Positions 23,108 to 35,013 of a DNA stretch of 64,000 bases are shown piece by piece; position 1 is the first letter of the stretch, and each line of letters begins with the position of its first letter. The notes beneath the pieces were generated by a model. That model was not told the origin of the DNA and did not search any database. It worked only from the letters and a program-made list of their open reading frames with translations. This DNA comes from Crocodylus rhombifer (taxonomy: Eukaryota; Chordata; Crocodylia; Crocodylidae): assembly GCA_038503035.1 (NCBI GenBank), contig JAVSML010000979.1:170357-234356 (forward strand), given 5' to 3'. The position numbers and the translations under genes were made by a program.

Positions 23108-23445
23108 GGTGCTCAGAGCACAGGCACCCAGGGAAGCACGGCTCCAGCCAGTGCTGCACCTTGCTGCAAGGGGTGCAGCCTCCGCATGGCTGACTGTATT
23201 GCCAGTTCTCCCTCCCACTCACATGCAGACCTTGCACTGCTTAAGTTTCCCTCTAGTGCTGCTTGACTCTGGCAGGGAAGACAACTGGCTCCAGCATGTG
23301 AAGTTTCTCTCCCTGACGTGTGAGTGCAGGGGTTGTACATGAGTGGCAGGGAGCACTGGCAATACAGGCAGCAGTGCAGAGGCTGCACCACTCATTGCTA
23401 TGTGTGGCACTGTCTGGAGCCACACCCCACCGGGCACCAGTCTAT
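23108..23445. repeat. Inverted repeat, about 110-bp arms
   Basis: The arm at 23108-23222 is matched inverted by 23338-23445. Translation shows it directly: the plus strand reads GAASAWLTVLPVLPPTHMQ (about 23170-23229), and the minus strand reads GAASALLPVLPVLPATHVQ in the opposite arm. The central 115 bases show weaker pairing. It may be the core of a larger element ending near 23640 (gctcatgtagacctggcc). Confidence 0.7.
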
Positions 23446-24206
23446 GTGCCTCTCCCCAACTGTCCAGGACAAAGGATGCTTGAGTGCCGGGGATTGCTAG
23501 CTCCTGCTGAGACAGCCCTTTCTTGCAGCACGCGGACCAGTGGAACAATGTATTCCACTGCAAAGCACACAGGCAGGGACCTGCACTGGAACAAAAAGTA
23601 GCAGCACAAATTTGTGCTGCTGCTCATGTAGACCTGGCCTCTGATTTTCTATCACTGTTTTTTTGTTGCAAAAAGGTGCATGTTGTACACAAGAAAACAT
23701 GGTATTATTTCTTCCATCTTAAACATCCTTTTCAAATTACCATTACTGTCCTTGTACTCGTGTCCAATATTTTTCAGTAAAGAACTCTTCATGTGATGAA
23801 ATAAGACAATGGAAGCACAATTCACAACCAAGTGTCCTGCTAGAAATTTTGTTTGGGTGTTTGGCCCCTGTTCCACCATCTCCACAAGCTTACACCAGTG
23901 GGGAGAAAAAGGACTAATCCACAAAACCCCCAAAATAAACAAAAAGAAAACCCCCATACATTTTTAAAAGATTCAGGACAGTCAAGTTATACATATTTTT
24001 ATACCATACAATGTGCAATCTTATTACAGTTACCTTCATCTTTGTTGGTTCCCAGTTCAGCCATGGATTTTTTGAATGACATTGGGCAAATTTCTTTCAT
24101 ATACAGTTCATATCTCCTTCCATAAATGGGGAAAAAATACTCCTAATTTTACTGGACCTCAAGGAAAAGATCTATTAATGACTATGAAGCTCAGATACAC
24201 TTCAGT

Positions 24207-24679
24207 GGGTGAGTTTACATGAGACATTTACCAAGGAATTGACTAACCAGCTCTGCAGTAAAAACTCACCATCTGTACATGCAGTGCTATTTGGATGGAG
24301 AAAACTAATTAGCTCCACCATAACATAATCCTGTTAGACACAAGTACTATCCTGCAGTGGATTTATTTACTCCACCACAACACACGTGTAGACACTAATT
24401 GGGCTGGCTGGGGCACAAGCATACTTCAGTGTGGGGGTTGCCTTGCTAGCCCTGCACTGAAGCACCCATGTGGCCCAGCCAGTCCGTCCACAGAATCAGA
24501 GCAGTCCTGATGTCGCAGGCTGATCCCCAGCCCATCTGCCATCTGGGGTTATTCTGCCCCAGCTCAACATGCTATAGTCCCAGGTATACATGTGAATGTG
24601 GTGCCTGGGAGAAATAAACTCTGGTGTGAACTGTACTGGAGTTTATTGAGCTGTATTATTTGCATGTGTAGATGCGCCC
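24207..24679 (-). mobile_element. Harbinger-type MITE (TCTACATGTG family), complete, 473 bp
   Basis: The ends are gggtgagtttacatgag at the left and tgcatgtgtagatgcgccc at the right, forming an inverted pair. The reverse complement shares ordered blocks with the copies at 13.2/14.5 kb, 19.2 kb and 32.6 kb. Flanking triplets are AGT (24204-24206) and AAT (24680-24682), a 2-of-3 match. There is no coding capacity. Confidence 0.7.
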
Positions 24680-25211
24680 AATGTAGTGTACCTTCTTGAA
24701 GTACATAAGCAACTAGTATTAGGCATCAACATTTTTACAGCCACTTTCTTTTAAAAGGATTTTTGTACAGTTTTGCATGTTAACTCACTAATACTCTGTC
24801 AAATCATTGCTGCACTATGGTCTCTTTAAAATAGTATAACCAAATATATTGAGAGACTACTCAGCAAAGCAGCATTAAGGAACTTCAGGAGGCAAATAGG
24901 GTAAATGTACCTCAACATCTACTTGCTTTCTGTTTACCATGTTTGTGAGTTGTAAGACACCATTAGGGTATATGAAGTAAAGAGTTTGAAGTTGTGGACA
25001 GAAGTAACTTTTTAAATTTTTCCAGGTTGTATGGCCTTGGAAATTTTTCAGAAGATAGCATCTCAGCTTGGAGCCTCTGTTGTATCCTGCCCCAACTTCT
25101 TCCTCCCTGTGTAGAATTCTGGAGGACTTGTTTGTTCCCTTTCCTTGTGCACATGCAGTAAGTGAACTGCTCCAAAACAGTACTTCATTTCATTTTAGCC
25201 ATTTCTGGAAT

Positions 25212-25523
25212 TAGAATGGGGAAGCCAGTCAATTGACCAGTCAAATATTGTCAATTGACCAACCAATTGACTGCATATTTTTTGACTCGTCAAAGATTAT
25301 AACAATTTTATCCAAAAAAAACCCCAAAACAAAAAACCCCCCCACACATGTTTTTTTTGTAGTTTTCTTGACAGAAATATGATTTTTTATTGTTTTTGAC
25401 ACATTTCTTAATGGAATTTTTGTGCTTTTTCTGTGTATTACTTTAACTTATTTTATAATTTTGACCAATATTTGATCATTCAATAGATCAAAATTTATTT
25501 GACCAGTCAAATACCCAGTCCTG
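25212..25523. mobile_element. hAT-type MITE, 312 bp, perfect 8-bp TSD
   Basis: The element is flanked by TCTGGAAT at 25204-25211 and again at 25524-25531. The ends tagaatgggg and cccagtcctg form a short inverted pair, and inside there are repeated, inverted copies of ttgaccagtcaaat (for example 25237-25249 and 25499-25512). A non-coding poly-A/C stretch sits near 25314-25345. A perfect 8-bp duplication strongly supports a hAT-type insertion. Confidence 0.85.
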
Positions 25524-25531
25524 TCTGGAAT

Positions 25532-26260
25532 GTAACAAAGGGTATATATGTTTGTACAGCTGCCCCTTTTAAGTATTTCGAAGACATTTGAAATGTTTCA
25601 GTTATTACTTCTGTCTGCACCCAAAGGTGAATGGAACATGATGTTTATGGAGCACGTGGTAACATTCACATCTTTATGACTGTTTTGCAATTATTTACAT
25701 TTTGGAAGATTGTACCTCATTAGCTCTGTCTCCTGCCTACAGTCTCTGTATAATTTAAACATAAAGAAAGAACAAGCAATCTGTAGTCAAATATGAACCT
25801 ACCTGAAGAGCTATAATGGAGTACTTGAAGAGCCTCCGAGACTGCCAGATGTATTTGTCAAACCCTGCTATAAGTCAAAGTGTGTGTGGGGTGTCATGCA
25901 GTTTTTTAGTGTTTGTTTTACTGATATGGTATATGTGCAATCACTGAAAAGTCAGTGCATTCAATTATGTTGATTTTTATCACTGTGTGGATTATGTTTG
26001 CTATCTGAATATATCTTTAAGATTTTGGACATGGTTTAATCAAAGGAAAACCTTGAATCCAGAAAGACCTCTTGAAGTACATTTGCTGTGAATGACCAGG
26101 GGTTAATCCTAAATCCCTCTGCATTAGGGAATTTTAGGGAATCTGCCACAGTTGGCCCTAGGGGAGTTTCACAAATATGGTGATAAAGTCACCACTGGTG
26201 GCACCACAATAATTTTTTTTTTCCTAAGAAACTCTAGTGTCAAAACTGTTTTAGTGATGT
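25532..26260. other. Non-coding DNA, no gene seen
   Basis: Sequence of ordinary composition without a recognisable feature. Confidence 0.4.
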
Positions 26261-26267
26261 GCACAAA

Positions 26268-26519
26268 AAGCATCTTTACATGTGCTCCAGTGGTAAGGGG
26301 GGGGGGTGCTTTAATTAGAGTGGCCCTAATTAGAGCAGTGGCTCTGAGAACTGCTCTAATTAAATTGCTTGCAGCATCTTGTATATTTAGTGTCCCATGC
26401 TTCAAAATGGTGTTGGGGGGCATTTTAACTAAAGCTTGTTCGATGATTAATCAAGTCTGCTCCAGTGCATTGTAATTACAGCGTGTTGGAGCAGCATCTC
26501 CACACATCTACATGCGCCC
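26268..26519. mobile_element. Harbinger-type MITE with internal palindrome, copy 2
   Basis: It starts agcatctttacatgtgctcc and contains cccatgcttcaaaatggtg, actttaactaaagctt-type and gattaatcaagtctgctcc blocks in the order seen in copy 1 (10.0 kb). It ends in catctacatgcgccc. The central palindrome is shorter than in the other two copies (right stem lost). Confidence 0.65.
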
Positions 26520-28010
26520 AAAATGCCAAATTTTCTTGCATGCAACACACCCCAGAATATAATACATACCTTGTTTTTGAAAGGCAGCTCTTTCCAGAGT
26601 ACAGCCATCGCTGCAAACAGCAGGGACAGAGCCTAATCTGCTCTCTTACCATCCTTTTCCTGCTTTAGCTATGAAATAAAAGAAAAGGGCCAGCTAGCAA
26701 GGGGCAAAATAACTCTAAAATTAGCTTGATTAGTGAAATATCAAGATCACTAAAAAGGAGAGACAATCATTAATAGTTGTGGAGTAGAGAACAATAAGCC
26801 ATTAAATCAATTGACTTCCTCAGCTGCTTGAACAATAACGTCACAGCTGCTACACTGTAGAGCAGGAACCAAAGCATGGTGTTTCCATTCCAGGCAGAAA
26901 ATCAGCTTCCCCCACTTATTTAGTGGGGAAATGCACCAGTTATAGCTTTCCATTTGGTCTATTGGAGAGTTGCATCTGATTTAACAGTTTGGCCTTGATA
27001 TATGTGAAAGCAAAATGTAAATATAATGCTTACAGCCTGTAAGTGGACTAAAAAGTAAAATAGTTTAGAATTTAGGCAAATATATTCAGTTTAACATCTT
27101 AACAGGATCATCTTTTTTACAGAAACATGTTCACTGTGCTTAAGATGGTGTCAGCATTTCTATTATAAATAATTTAAGGATGTGTAACTCAGTAAGAGGA
27201 GAGCACTAGGCCTGTAATGTCAGACATTCTGGCTACAGTTGGGAAATTTAAATTTTGAACAAAGAGTTCATCTAAATGGGGTGTAGCATGTAGGGATGGG
27301 ATGAATCTGCTTTTTTTAGATTAATTTCTGGATCAGATACAACAGTGACTATTAGTAATTGTCCAATATTGAATAATAATGATTCCTAGTGCAGATTTAG
27401 GCAATGAGAAGACATAGGAGTAGGAGTATGTGTGTTGGCAAAAGGTAATCTGGAAGCTGTTTCTATCCCTCAGGAATGTGGAGGTGAGTTTTGCACTTAC
27501 AGCTGCTGTGTAGCAAAGCAGTTAAACTCACATTTATTTACAAGAATGTAGTCTTCAAATGAACTACTTGCATGGCTAAAGTTAAGCATGAGCTTAAAAG
27601 CTTTGCTGGATAGCGGCCTAGGTAACAGAATACTGGTTCTGGCTCCTTTCACAATGGTGTTGCTGCATATTGTATTTAACAGGCATTAGGTAAACCAGAT
27701 AGTAGTGAAGATGCATTTTCCCCTTGCACTTCTTTCCAAGGTAGTAGCCATTTTACTGAGACACCACTTTGACAACTAAAGTATTTGATTCTCCCCTTTC
27801 ACTAGGTCTTCCACTATTAGCCACTAGAGACATAAATGTAAAAACTTCTGTTTCAGAAGCAAGAATTCAAAAGATGTGCATGCAAATTCCGTTTTATAAT
27901 AAAGCCACACACAAAAAGATCTGCCTAAATAGCAATTCACAAAATCAATAGGCAACAAGTGAGCCTCAGAAAATAAAAGGAAGAGAAATAGGGACCCAGT
28001 CTAGAAGCAA
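26520..28010. other. AT-rich DNA, no gene seen
   Basis: No ORF, RNA gene or repeat end that I can support. Confidence 0.4.
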
Positions 28011-28011
28011 A

Positions 28012-28075
28012 TAGACTGGTAGTTAGGGCACTGGGACAAGCTATAAGAGATTCAAGTTTAATTTTTGCCCACATC
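28012..28075 (+). mobile_element. Possible tRNA-derived SINE head
   Basis: The block gactggtagttagggcactg, followed about 30 bases later by gagattcaagttt, resembles the A and B boxes of a tRNA-derived SINE (box A TGGyTAgggcA, box B gATTCAAgTt). The tail cannot be defined. A similar head in the opposite orientation lies near 29.0 kb. Confidence 0.4.
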
Positions 28076-28629
28076 AGTCAGGACTTGAACATGGGCCAGG
28101 CACAGATATTACACATAAACCAGTCTAAGTGACTGGAAATTGATCTAAACTTGCAACCATACAGAAAGTTGGTGCACAGTGACTGGTGTACCAATGGCAG
28201 AACCTTTTTAAAGATAGACCTGGATTGATGTTCGCTCAAACTTAATTTATTTAGGTTAGATTGGTGAATTGAACTTCTGTACCAGGTCCCCCATTGAGTC
28301 AAGTTAGATTGCTGTCGTCCTGCATCCTTTGCAGCCTCCCTCCCCTCACAGGGAAGTGCACTAGTACTCGGCCTGTGCTTGGCTGCTCTGATTGAGCCCC
28401 AGCAGGCCTGCCCCCCAAGCTCTCCCAGAGCTGAGTAAGCATAGGCTCTTTCCACAGCCCCACCTCCTGCCTCTGTCATCCACAGGCATGCAGCCAGTGG
28501 GAAGGGAGGTATATGTGTCCCCTGCATGAACCTCAGGACCTGGGTACCCATGCGTCAGCACCCCATCACAGAACACTTCACAATATACACACAGACCTGC
28601 CACAGAATCCACAAGAACCCCAGTGCTTG

Positions 28630-28840
28630 GGCACAACTCCATGGATGGCAACCCTGGCTCCTGCACACCCACCCAGAAACTCCCATGCCCCTGTATATAG
28701 GTACAGTCCTGTGGGCCCTAACCTTGGCTCCTGCACACTAAGCTAGGGTCCCCCATGTCTTCACATATGGGTGCAGCACCATGGACTGAAATCCTGGCTC
28801 CTGCATACCATATCTTGGTGCTCAGAGCCAGGCACCCTCC
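28630..28840. repeat. 70-bp tandem repeat, three degenerate units
   Basis: The core ctggctcctgcacac recurs at a spacing of exactly 70 bases (ggctcctgca at 28656, 28726 and 28796). Units begin at 28630 (ggcacaactcc), 28700 (ggtacagtcct) and 28770 (ggtgcagcacc). Identity is moderate, with conserved blocks at the unit start and centre. It lies in a GC-rich island between two SINE-like heads. Confidence 0.8.
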
Positions 28841-28984
28841 CACCTGGACCCTGGCATGGGCTGCCCACTGAGCAGGAGCCTGCAAGTGGCTCATCTCTGC
28901 TGGGATGGGGTGGTAGGGGGAAAAACATCATGACTGAGCCTTCACAGAGGCAAACCTGTGACTACCACAGCTTGGCCACTACTC

Positions 28985-29085
28985 ACAGGTACCTGGGCCA
29001 TATGAACCTCCTAAGGATTTTTGAATGTCTGTACCTGGCAATGGAATCTCCTGTCTCCTAAGTAAATGCTATAACCAGTGAATTA
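28985..29085 (-). mobile_element. tRNA-derived SINE head, antisense
   Basis: The minus strand from about 29083 reads cactggttatagcatttact, then taggagacaggagattcc and a stretch like gccaggtacagacattc. This matches the box A/box B layout of tRNA-derived SINEs (TGGTTAtAGCA, then GGAGATTCC). The 3' tail is not defined. Confidence 0.5.
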
Positions 29086-29821
29086 TTTACCACAGTGGGG
29101 TGAATCTCCTTTTATTTATTTTTTTTTACAAAAAAATCGTATGCAAGTTTTCATTACAGAGGGTTTCCTTTTCTTTCTGCATTTGAATGGAAATAAACTT
29201 TGAACCCTTAGAAAGATTTTGAAAAATGGAATTCTTGTTTTCAACCAAACTTTTCCATCATATTTACAGTGAATGTTATTTGTACTTAATATTCACAAGT
29301 CTATGTTATTGCATATGGCAAAGAATTTAGTCCACAGTACTCTACCTTTGGAATAAACTAACAGTTTATGAGTGAGAAAGTTTCAGCCTTAAGTATGAAT
29401 TGATGTTTGCTTTGAGTGGTTTCAATTTAAAACAGAATTTTATAAGTAAAATGCAGACCTAGAAAAAGAGTGGGATCCTAGCTCATCAGAAAGTAGAATA
29501 AATGGTTGTTTTACTATTTGGAATACCTTACGGATATAGGGTGTGCTGTGAATAATGAAGTTAAACATACTTTTGCATGTTTTGCTTCAGTATAAGCATT
29601 CTAAAAGTTGAGCCAATTTGCATTAATATTTAATATAACCCTAAAGAATGAAATAGAGATTTTTTATAGCTCAAATAGTTTGCAAAGTATTACCACATTT
29701 AGTTCAACTGTGACTGTTCATGTAGTATAAATGATTAGCATAAATGGGCATAGAAATTTGAAGGCAGGCCTTCAGCTTTCTATCTTGAAAAAACGTCTTG
29801 AGTGAAACCTCTAGGCTCTTA

Positions 29822-30128
29822 GGGCACCTATATGCATGCCTGAAGCCTGCTCCAACATGTGGTAATTAGCATATGTTAATGCAGACTTGATTAATTAAGT
29901 CTGTGGCAGCATGCTAATTAGCATACTCCAGAAGCCTCAACATCACATGTATTCAGTATCCCTGCACTTCAAAATGGAGGCAAGGGTACTTTAACTAAAG
30001 CTCATCAAATGATCTTTTGTTAAAGTGCCTCCACTGCCATTTTGAAGCATGGGGATGCTGAATACACATGATGCTGTTGGTGCTTTAATTAGAGTGGCTC
30101 CCACCCCAGAGCACGTGTAAACTTGCCC
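29822..30128 (-). mobile_element. Harbinger MITE with internal palindrome, copy 3, TSD TTA
   Basis: The element is flanked by TTA at 29819-29821 and TTA at 30129-30131. The ends gggcacctatatgcatgc and gtgtaaacttgccc are an inverted pair. Inside, cttcaaaatggaggcaaggg pairs with cactgccattttgaagc around ctttaactaaagctca. The whole is the reverse complement of the copy at 10.0 kb. TTA duplications are the signature of PIF/Harbinger elements, and crocodilian MITEs of this kind have been described. Confidence 0.85.
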
Positions 30129-30475
30129 TTACATTCCCAAAGGGAGGGATTAGGTAAGTCCTTTTCCTTGTTCAGGGGCACCTTATTGTGTCCTTAAGGA
30201 AATGCTCTTTTTCTTGTAATTAGAGTAGGACTGGGTTTTGAGGCTTTGCCATGGCATCATGATAATCCTATTTAAAGGTTTAGGGGGGATTTTTTTTTCC
30301 TTCACTGACAGATCAGGCTTTTTGCCAACCTGTCAGCAGGCCAGTGGCCCAGTAGGTAAGTTATGTTCTAAAATTGATGGGGCCAGCTTTAGTAGTCACT
30401 TTGCTTGGTTTCATCCAAGATGGGGAGAAAAAGGGCAATTCTTCACTGATATTCCAGAATTGGAAAAGGAATAGA

Positions 30476-30625
30476 AAATTGATAGAATTGGATGCTTATC
30501 TTGCTGGGATCCTATGACCCTAGCTGACTTCCTACCTTTTGGGTGGGGGGGCTGGACTTGATGATCTTCCAAGGTCCCTTCCAGCCCTAATGTCTATGAA
30601 ATCTATGAAATCTATGACATCTCCT
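30476..30625 (+). mobile_element. CR1 LINE 3' end
   Basis: It carries the last CR1 codons (ggatgcttatcttgctggga), a G-run, ggtcccttccagccctaatg and the terminal tctatgaaa repeats (three units, 30591-30620). Closely similar to the 3' end at 52.14-52.28 kb. Truncated at the 5' side. Confidence 0.88.
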
Positions 30626-31317
30626 AAGGGAGATGGGATTTGAAGACATCTCCTAAAGGAGGCAATGGGATTTGAGCTTCTATAAGAAACAATACCATGA
30701 GAAATTGCCCTTTTTCCCCACTCATGCATAGGAGAAGAGCAGAGTCCAAGCAAGAGTTGTGGCATGGATGCAAGGGATGACATCAGCTCTCTACTAGGTG
30801 GTCCAGATGCCACAGGTAGGATTATCTGTACTGGACAGGCTATTGCTGAATAATTCCCAAATTCATTGCTTTAGAAAGTTACAGCTTAGTTAAATCATAT
30901 TCTTGATATCTTGTCTGTCTTCCCATGATAATAGAAGTTGTTGCATAATTATGCACACAGGAGTGCTAAACTGGCAGCAAATACTCTTTGCAATACTCAT
31001 GGCAGGAGATAAGTACCAGAAAAGCATACAGATTGATCATTCAGAAAGTGTGCATGATGATTACACTTTCCAGGCCTCCTGTGGGATGTCACTGTTAGAA
31101 AGTTTTATCTTTTTAAAGTGGCACTTAAAATCAAACTATTCTCTCTTCATTTTGAAATAAAGGTATCAAATGTTCTTTGTGCTGTGCTGAGGTCTTTCCA
31201 AGTACTATAATGTCCAAGTAATTGGCCTCAGCCTAGCCTTCTGCAGTTTTCTTTTCATTTCATCCTTTAGAAAGCACTCATTGCTTTCCTCATATGAGTG
31301 AAAATGTTGCCCGCTAA

Positions 31318-31560
31318 AGGTGTTTCTAACATGTATTAATGAGGTTTTCCTACGCACATTAAATTTAGTACCTCCAATTTGGGGTACTAAATTAATGCGC
31401 ATTAGTCTGCCCTTATGTGCAGTAGTACAAGTGCATGCTTTTTAGGTAACCCCTAATGCATGATAGCCAATTTTACTGTGCATTAGCATAAGTGCATTTG
31501 TTAATGTGTTGCTTTCATGCACAGTAAAATAGGATACTGTGCACACAAGTAGATGTGCCC
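31318..31560. mobile_element. PIF/Harbinger-type MITE, 243 bp, TSD TAA
   Basis: It is flanked by TAA (31315-31317) and TAA (31561-31563). Left end aggtgtttctaacatgta; right end caagtagatgtgccc. Internal blocks include tgcgcattag and several actgtgcattag repeats. The 3-bp TWA-type duplication and TIR fit Harbinger. Confidence 0.75.
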
Positions 31561-31563
31561 TAA

Positions 31564-32626
31564 GAGCTGAAAAGCCCCTCATGTTTCCTCAGAAAGCGCT
31601 TGATAGGTCTCTTGTGTATAACATTTGAAAGTAAAATTCAGGAAGTCATCATCTATAGAGAAGCTATAGCATTTAGATGTTAAAGAACTGGCACTTATTA
31701 ATACTTTCTCATAATATAAGAGTTCCAGTCAAGTACAGACGATTCCTTAACACCTCCAGCCCTCTCTGCCCCACAAAAAGAAATATGGAGAGTCTTCTCC
31801 AAATTTAGTATGTGGAGAAACCAATGTGATTTTTCAGGGAGAACCTTAAAGAATATTTGCTGACAGTTGTACTAAAAGGTGTTGCCTTTCTCCCAGGAGG
31901 GCTAATGAACAATAGGCAAGATCACCTTTGACATGAATTTTAGAATGGATTTCATTTAAAGGTGTTTTTATGACATCATGGTGTTTGGATTCAAAACAGA
32001 AGCTACGTCCTCCAGATATCTCAAAATTTTTCAAATCTTTTCTGCTCATGACCATATAATACTGCTTAAGGTAGTAATTCAATACTAGTTCAGGTTCATT
32101 AAGAAAATAGGCCTTTGATTGCAATGTATCAAATAATCAATTTTTTTAAAATTATAATGTATAAAACAGAAATTTAAGTTAGTTATTCCTGATGTAGGGA
32201 GAAATAACTACAGTAATACTAATTTGCTCAACACATAGAAGCTGGATTCAGATGAGCATGGCCATATGGTATGGTGCCACAGAGAGATCCTGGGGTCAAG
32301 AAAACCCATGCATAAAAAAAGGTGGGGTGGCATACGCAGAGGCACCCAAAACCAGAACCTGGCTGGCTGCAGCCACACTCCAGCTGCTGGCTAGACTCCA
32401 AGCAGCAGGACTGCTGTGGCTACAGCTTATCCAAACTTGGGAACCACAGGTAAGTCTTCTGCGGCCAGCACAGTTGCCCTACCCTACCCTACCCTGGGTA
32501 ACATGCTGTATACCAGAGGGTGCATGGCACAGGGGTTGTCCAGGGACAAATAGCAGTGGCACAAGGTGTGCTGCTGTTTCTTGTTCCCAGGGAAACAAAC
32601 ATCCCGGCTCATGGCCAGACATGACC
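31564..32626. other. Non-coding DNA, no gene seen
   Basis: Only short ORFs without family likeness. A short pentamer run (ccctaccctaccctaccct) lies at 32477-32495. Confidence 0.4.
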
Positions 32627-32629
32627 AGA

Positions 32630-33514
32630 GGGTGCATCTACATGTGAGCTTTACTGTGGTGCTGACTAATTAGCTCCACAGTAAACTGACACTGTCTATA
32701 TGAGCACTGGTATTAGGGCATAGTATATAAATTAACTCCAGTAAAAAACTTGTGTAAACAATGACCAAGGCTGGCTGGGAAAGACTTTACCCTAAGCCTT
32801 TCCTGGCTGCAAGAAGGTGCAAAAGAGCAGAGGTTGCCTGCCACTCAGCCCATCACTTTAGCACCTTCATGCTCCAGCCAGGCCTTCTGCCACCCAACAC
32901 TGCCACCTAGAGCCCAGGCCCGACTTTGGGTGGCCATTGGTCCTGTTTTATACTAGACTGTCCTTTTTTAAAAACCCTTTGTCCCCTGTTTGTTTCATAA
33001 TGAGGAACAGACTGCAAAAAGTCCTGTTTTTCAGTTCATTGGTGGAAATACATGTCAATCACTTATCCCCACACTTATATGGCCTGAGCCTACAGGTAGG
33101 GTGGTACACAGCAGGAGGAGCAGGGTTCTGAGCCAGCCAGGGAGGGAGGGAAGGAGGTAGCTTTATTGTGGTGACCCTGCCTCTTGCTGCAGATTGGCTA
33201 AGGGGCCTTGTGGCCTCAACCCTCACAGCTGATTGTCCAAGGAGGCAGCGACTCCACCCCTCACTGCTGATTAGCCAAGGGAACTGGTAGTCCTGCCCCT
33301 CATCAAATGGGATGTTCTGCATTCTGGGGTGCTTCAGTGGCCACCCTCCGCTGTCCTCCCCCAAGCTCCCTGCCAGCCCAAGGCTGCTCTGGCCTGGCTC
33401 TAATTGCTCTGGTTCCAGACACACATGAAGATGCTGTGCCTGGGAGCAGTTGACTCTGGTGTGAATTGCATTGAAGTTTATTCAGGCGTACTAATTGCAC
33501 ATGTAGATGTTCCC
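32630..33514. mobile_element. Harbinger-type MITE (TCTACATGTG family), 885 bp, TSD AGA
   Basis: The ends gggtgcatctacatgtgag and cacatgtagatgttccc are an inverted pair, flanked by AGA at 32627-32629 and 33515-33517. The last third shares blocks with the copies at 19.2 and 24.2 kb, notably the gcctgggagcagttgactct and gccagcccaaggctg segments read on the minus strand. The centre holds repeated cca[a/c]ggcag and ctgattggc/agccaagg blocks. Confidence 0.72.
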
Positions 33515-33519
33515 AGAAT

Positions 33520-35003
33520 ACGCAAATAATAAAGATCTTGTTATGATCTTGATTTATGTGGGTTATATACATTTAAGATTATACCTTTTCTGCTCATGCT
33601 TTAGATATACTGTCTTCCCCATTTTAAAAAAGAATGTTCCTGTCTTTACCTGACTTTGGGAAGGTAGCAGCTAATTTTTTAACAGTGCTCTCTGCTTTAA
33701 CCTGCCCTTGATTATCACTGGTTTGTCTTAACTCTCCAGAGAAAGGTGAAGAGAACATCCTCTTGAGGTATGACTATAGCTGTAAAACCAACAGAGTGTA
33801 GTGACCTTTATTTTTTTTTAAATGTTGTTGGCATAGTCAGTAGATGGCAGTAACAGCTAGGAGTAATTCTGGACTCTGGTCTCATAGACCTTTTGCACAT
33901 TAATCATACATACAGAAAATTCCACAAAGTACAAACTGACAAAGACCTTTCTTTGCCACAATCAATCTTTATTCACTACTAGATTAAAGTGGTTAGATAT
34001 ACTTGATTGCCTCTAGTCCAGGATAAAGCATATAAATAACTACATATATGTTATCTGTTTAATTTTTTGCTTTGTTTTGATTTGTTTTATTGAAGTTCAG
34101 ATGTAGTCTATTCATTCCTGATTACTCTGTTTGACCACCCAGCACATCTGTTACCTTTACTGTGGTGCTGCAGATTTAATGTTTTGGCTGTGTAAATGCT
34201 TAAAACATCATTTGCTTATTTACAAAGAGAAGGATACAACTAATAGAAACTAGTTGAAAGCAGATTCTCTTGGCTCATTTGTCTTTACCCTAAGCCGTTC
34301 CTGGCTACATATCTTTTTGCTTTAAACAGAAATGGCAACAGAATTGTGATGTATGTAGTGGTTAAACAACAGAATTCAGCTAGTAGCTTTCTATTCTGCA
34401 CTTCACTCTTGTTAAAAATGAAAGAAGTCTTTAACTACTAAGAGCATGGATGTTATTCATCCCTCAAAATTATCAGTTCAAATATTTTCCTATTATGCTT
34501 TGTTATTACAAGGGGTACTTTAAAATTATCCCAAGTGAACAGAATGAAAGTATTTATGCCAAGACATTACATATTTATTTCTATACCAATTGACATGATA
34601 GTGTTTGAGCTTTTAATGCAGCAAGCTATTTTACCTAAGACCCAATGTTATCTATGATATGTATCTACTTCTAATCCATCTGTCAAATGGGCAGTAATTT
34701 TATACTAACCCTAATAAAAAAAACTACACAAAAAATGATAAAAATAAGGGTAAAAGGCAGGGTAGAGATGCACTTTATGGATTAACTGAACAGAGGTGCA
34801 TAATGTTTAGTGACCCCTAATTCACTTACATCTAATGCTGTATAGGGGTATTAAAGGGAGAAGAAAATAACAAAAGAGGAAAGTGACAGATAAATTTTAA
34901 CTTTAAAACTGGACAGGTAGAACAGGAAATGTTAGAAGGGAATAGAACTTCATCTTAGACAAGGTCCATCCAGACCAAGGTTAGGGTTATTTTCCAACCT
35001 ACC
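33520..35003. other. AT-rich DNA, no gene seen
   Basis: No ORF above background, no repeat terminus or RNA gene recognised. Confidence 0.4.
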
Positions 35004-35013
35004 AAGTGATCAT

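Noticed and set aside
28012..28060. Functional tRNA gene
   Set aside because: A- and B-box-like motifs are present, but no cloverleaf could be drawn and there is no clear pol III terminator; a SINE head is the better reading.
28513..29061. Protein-coding exon cluster in the GC-rich stretch
   Set aside because: The open frames come from the 70-bp tandem repeat and a SINE-like head; no domain and no splice signals.
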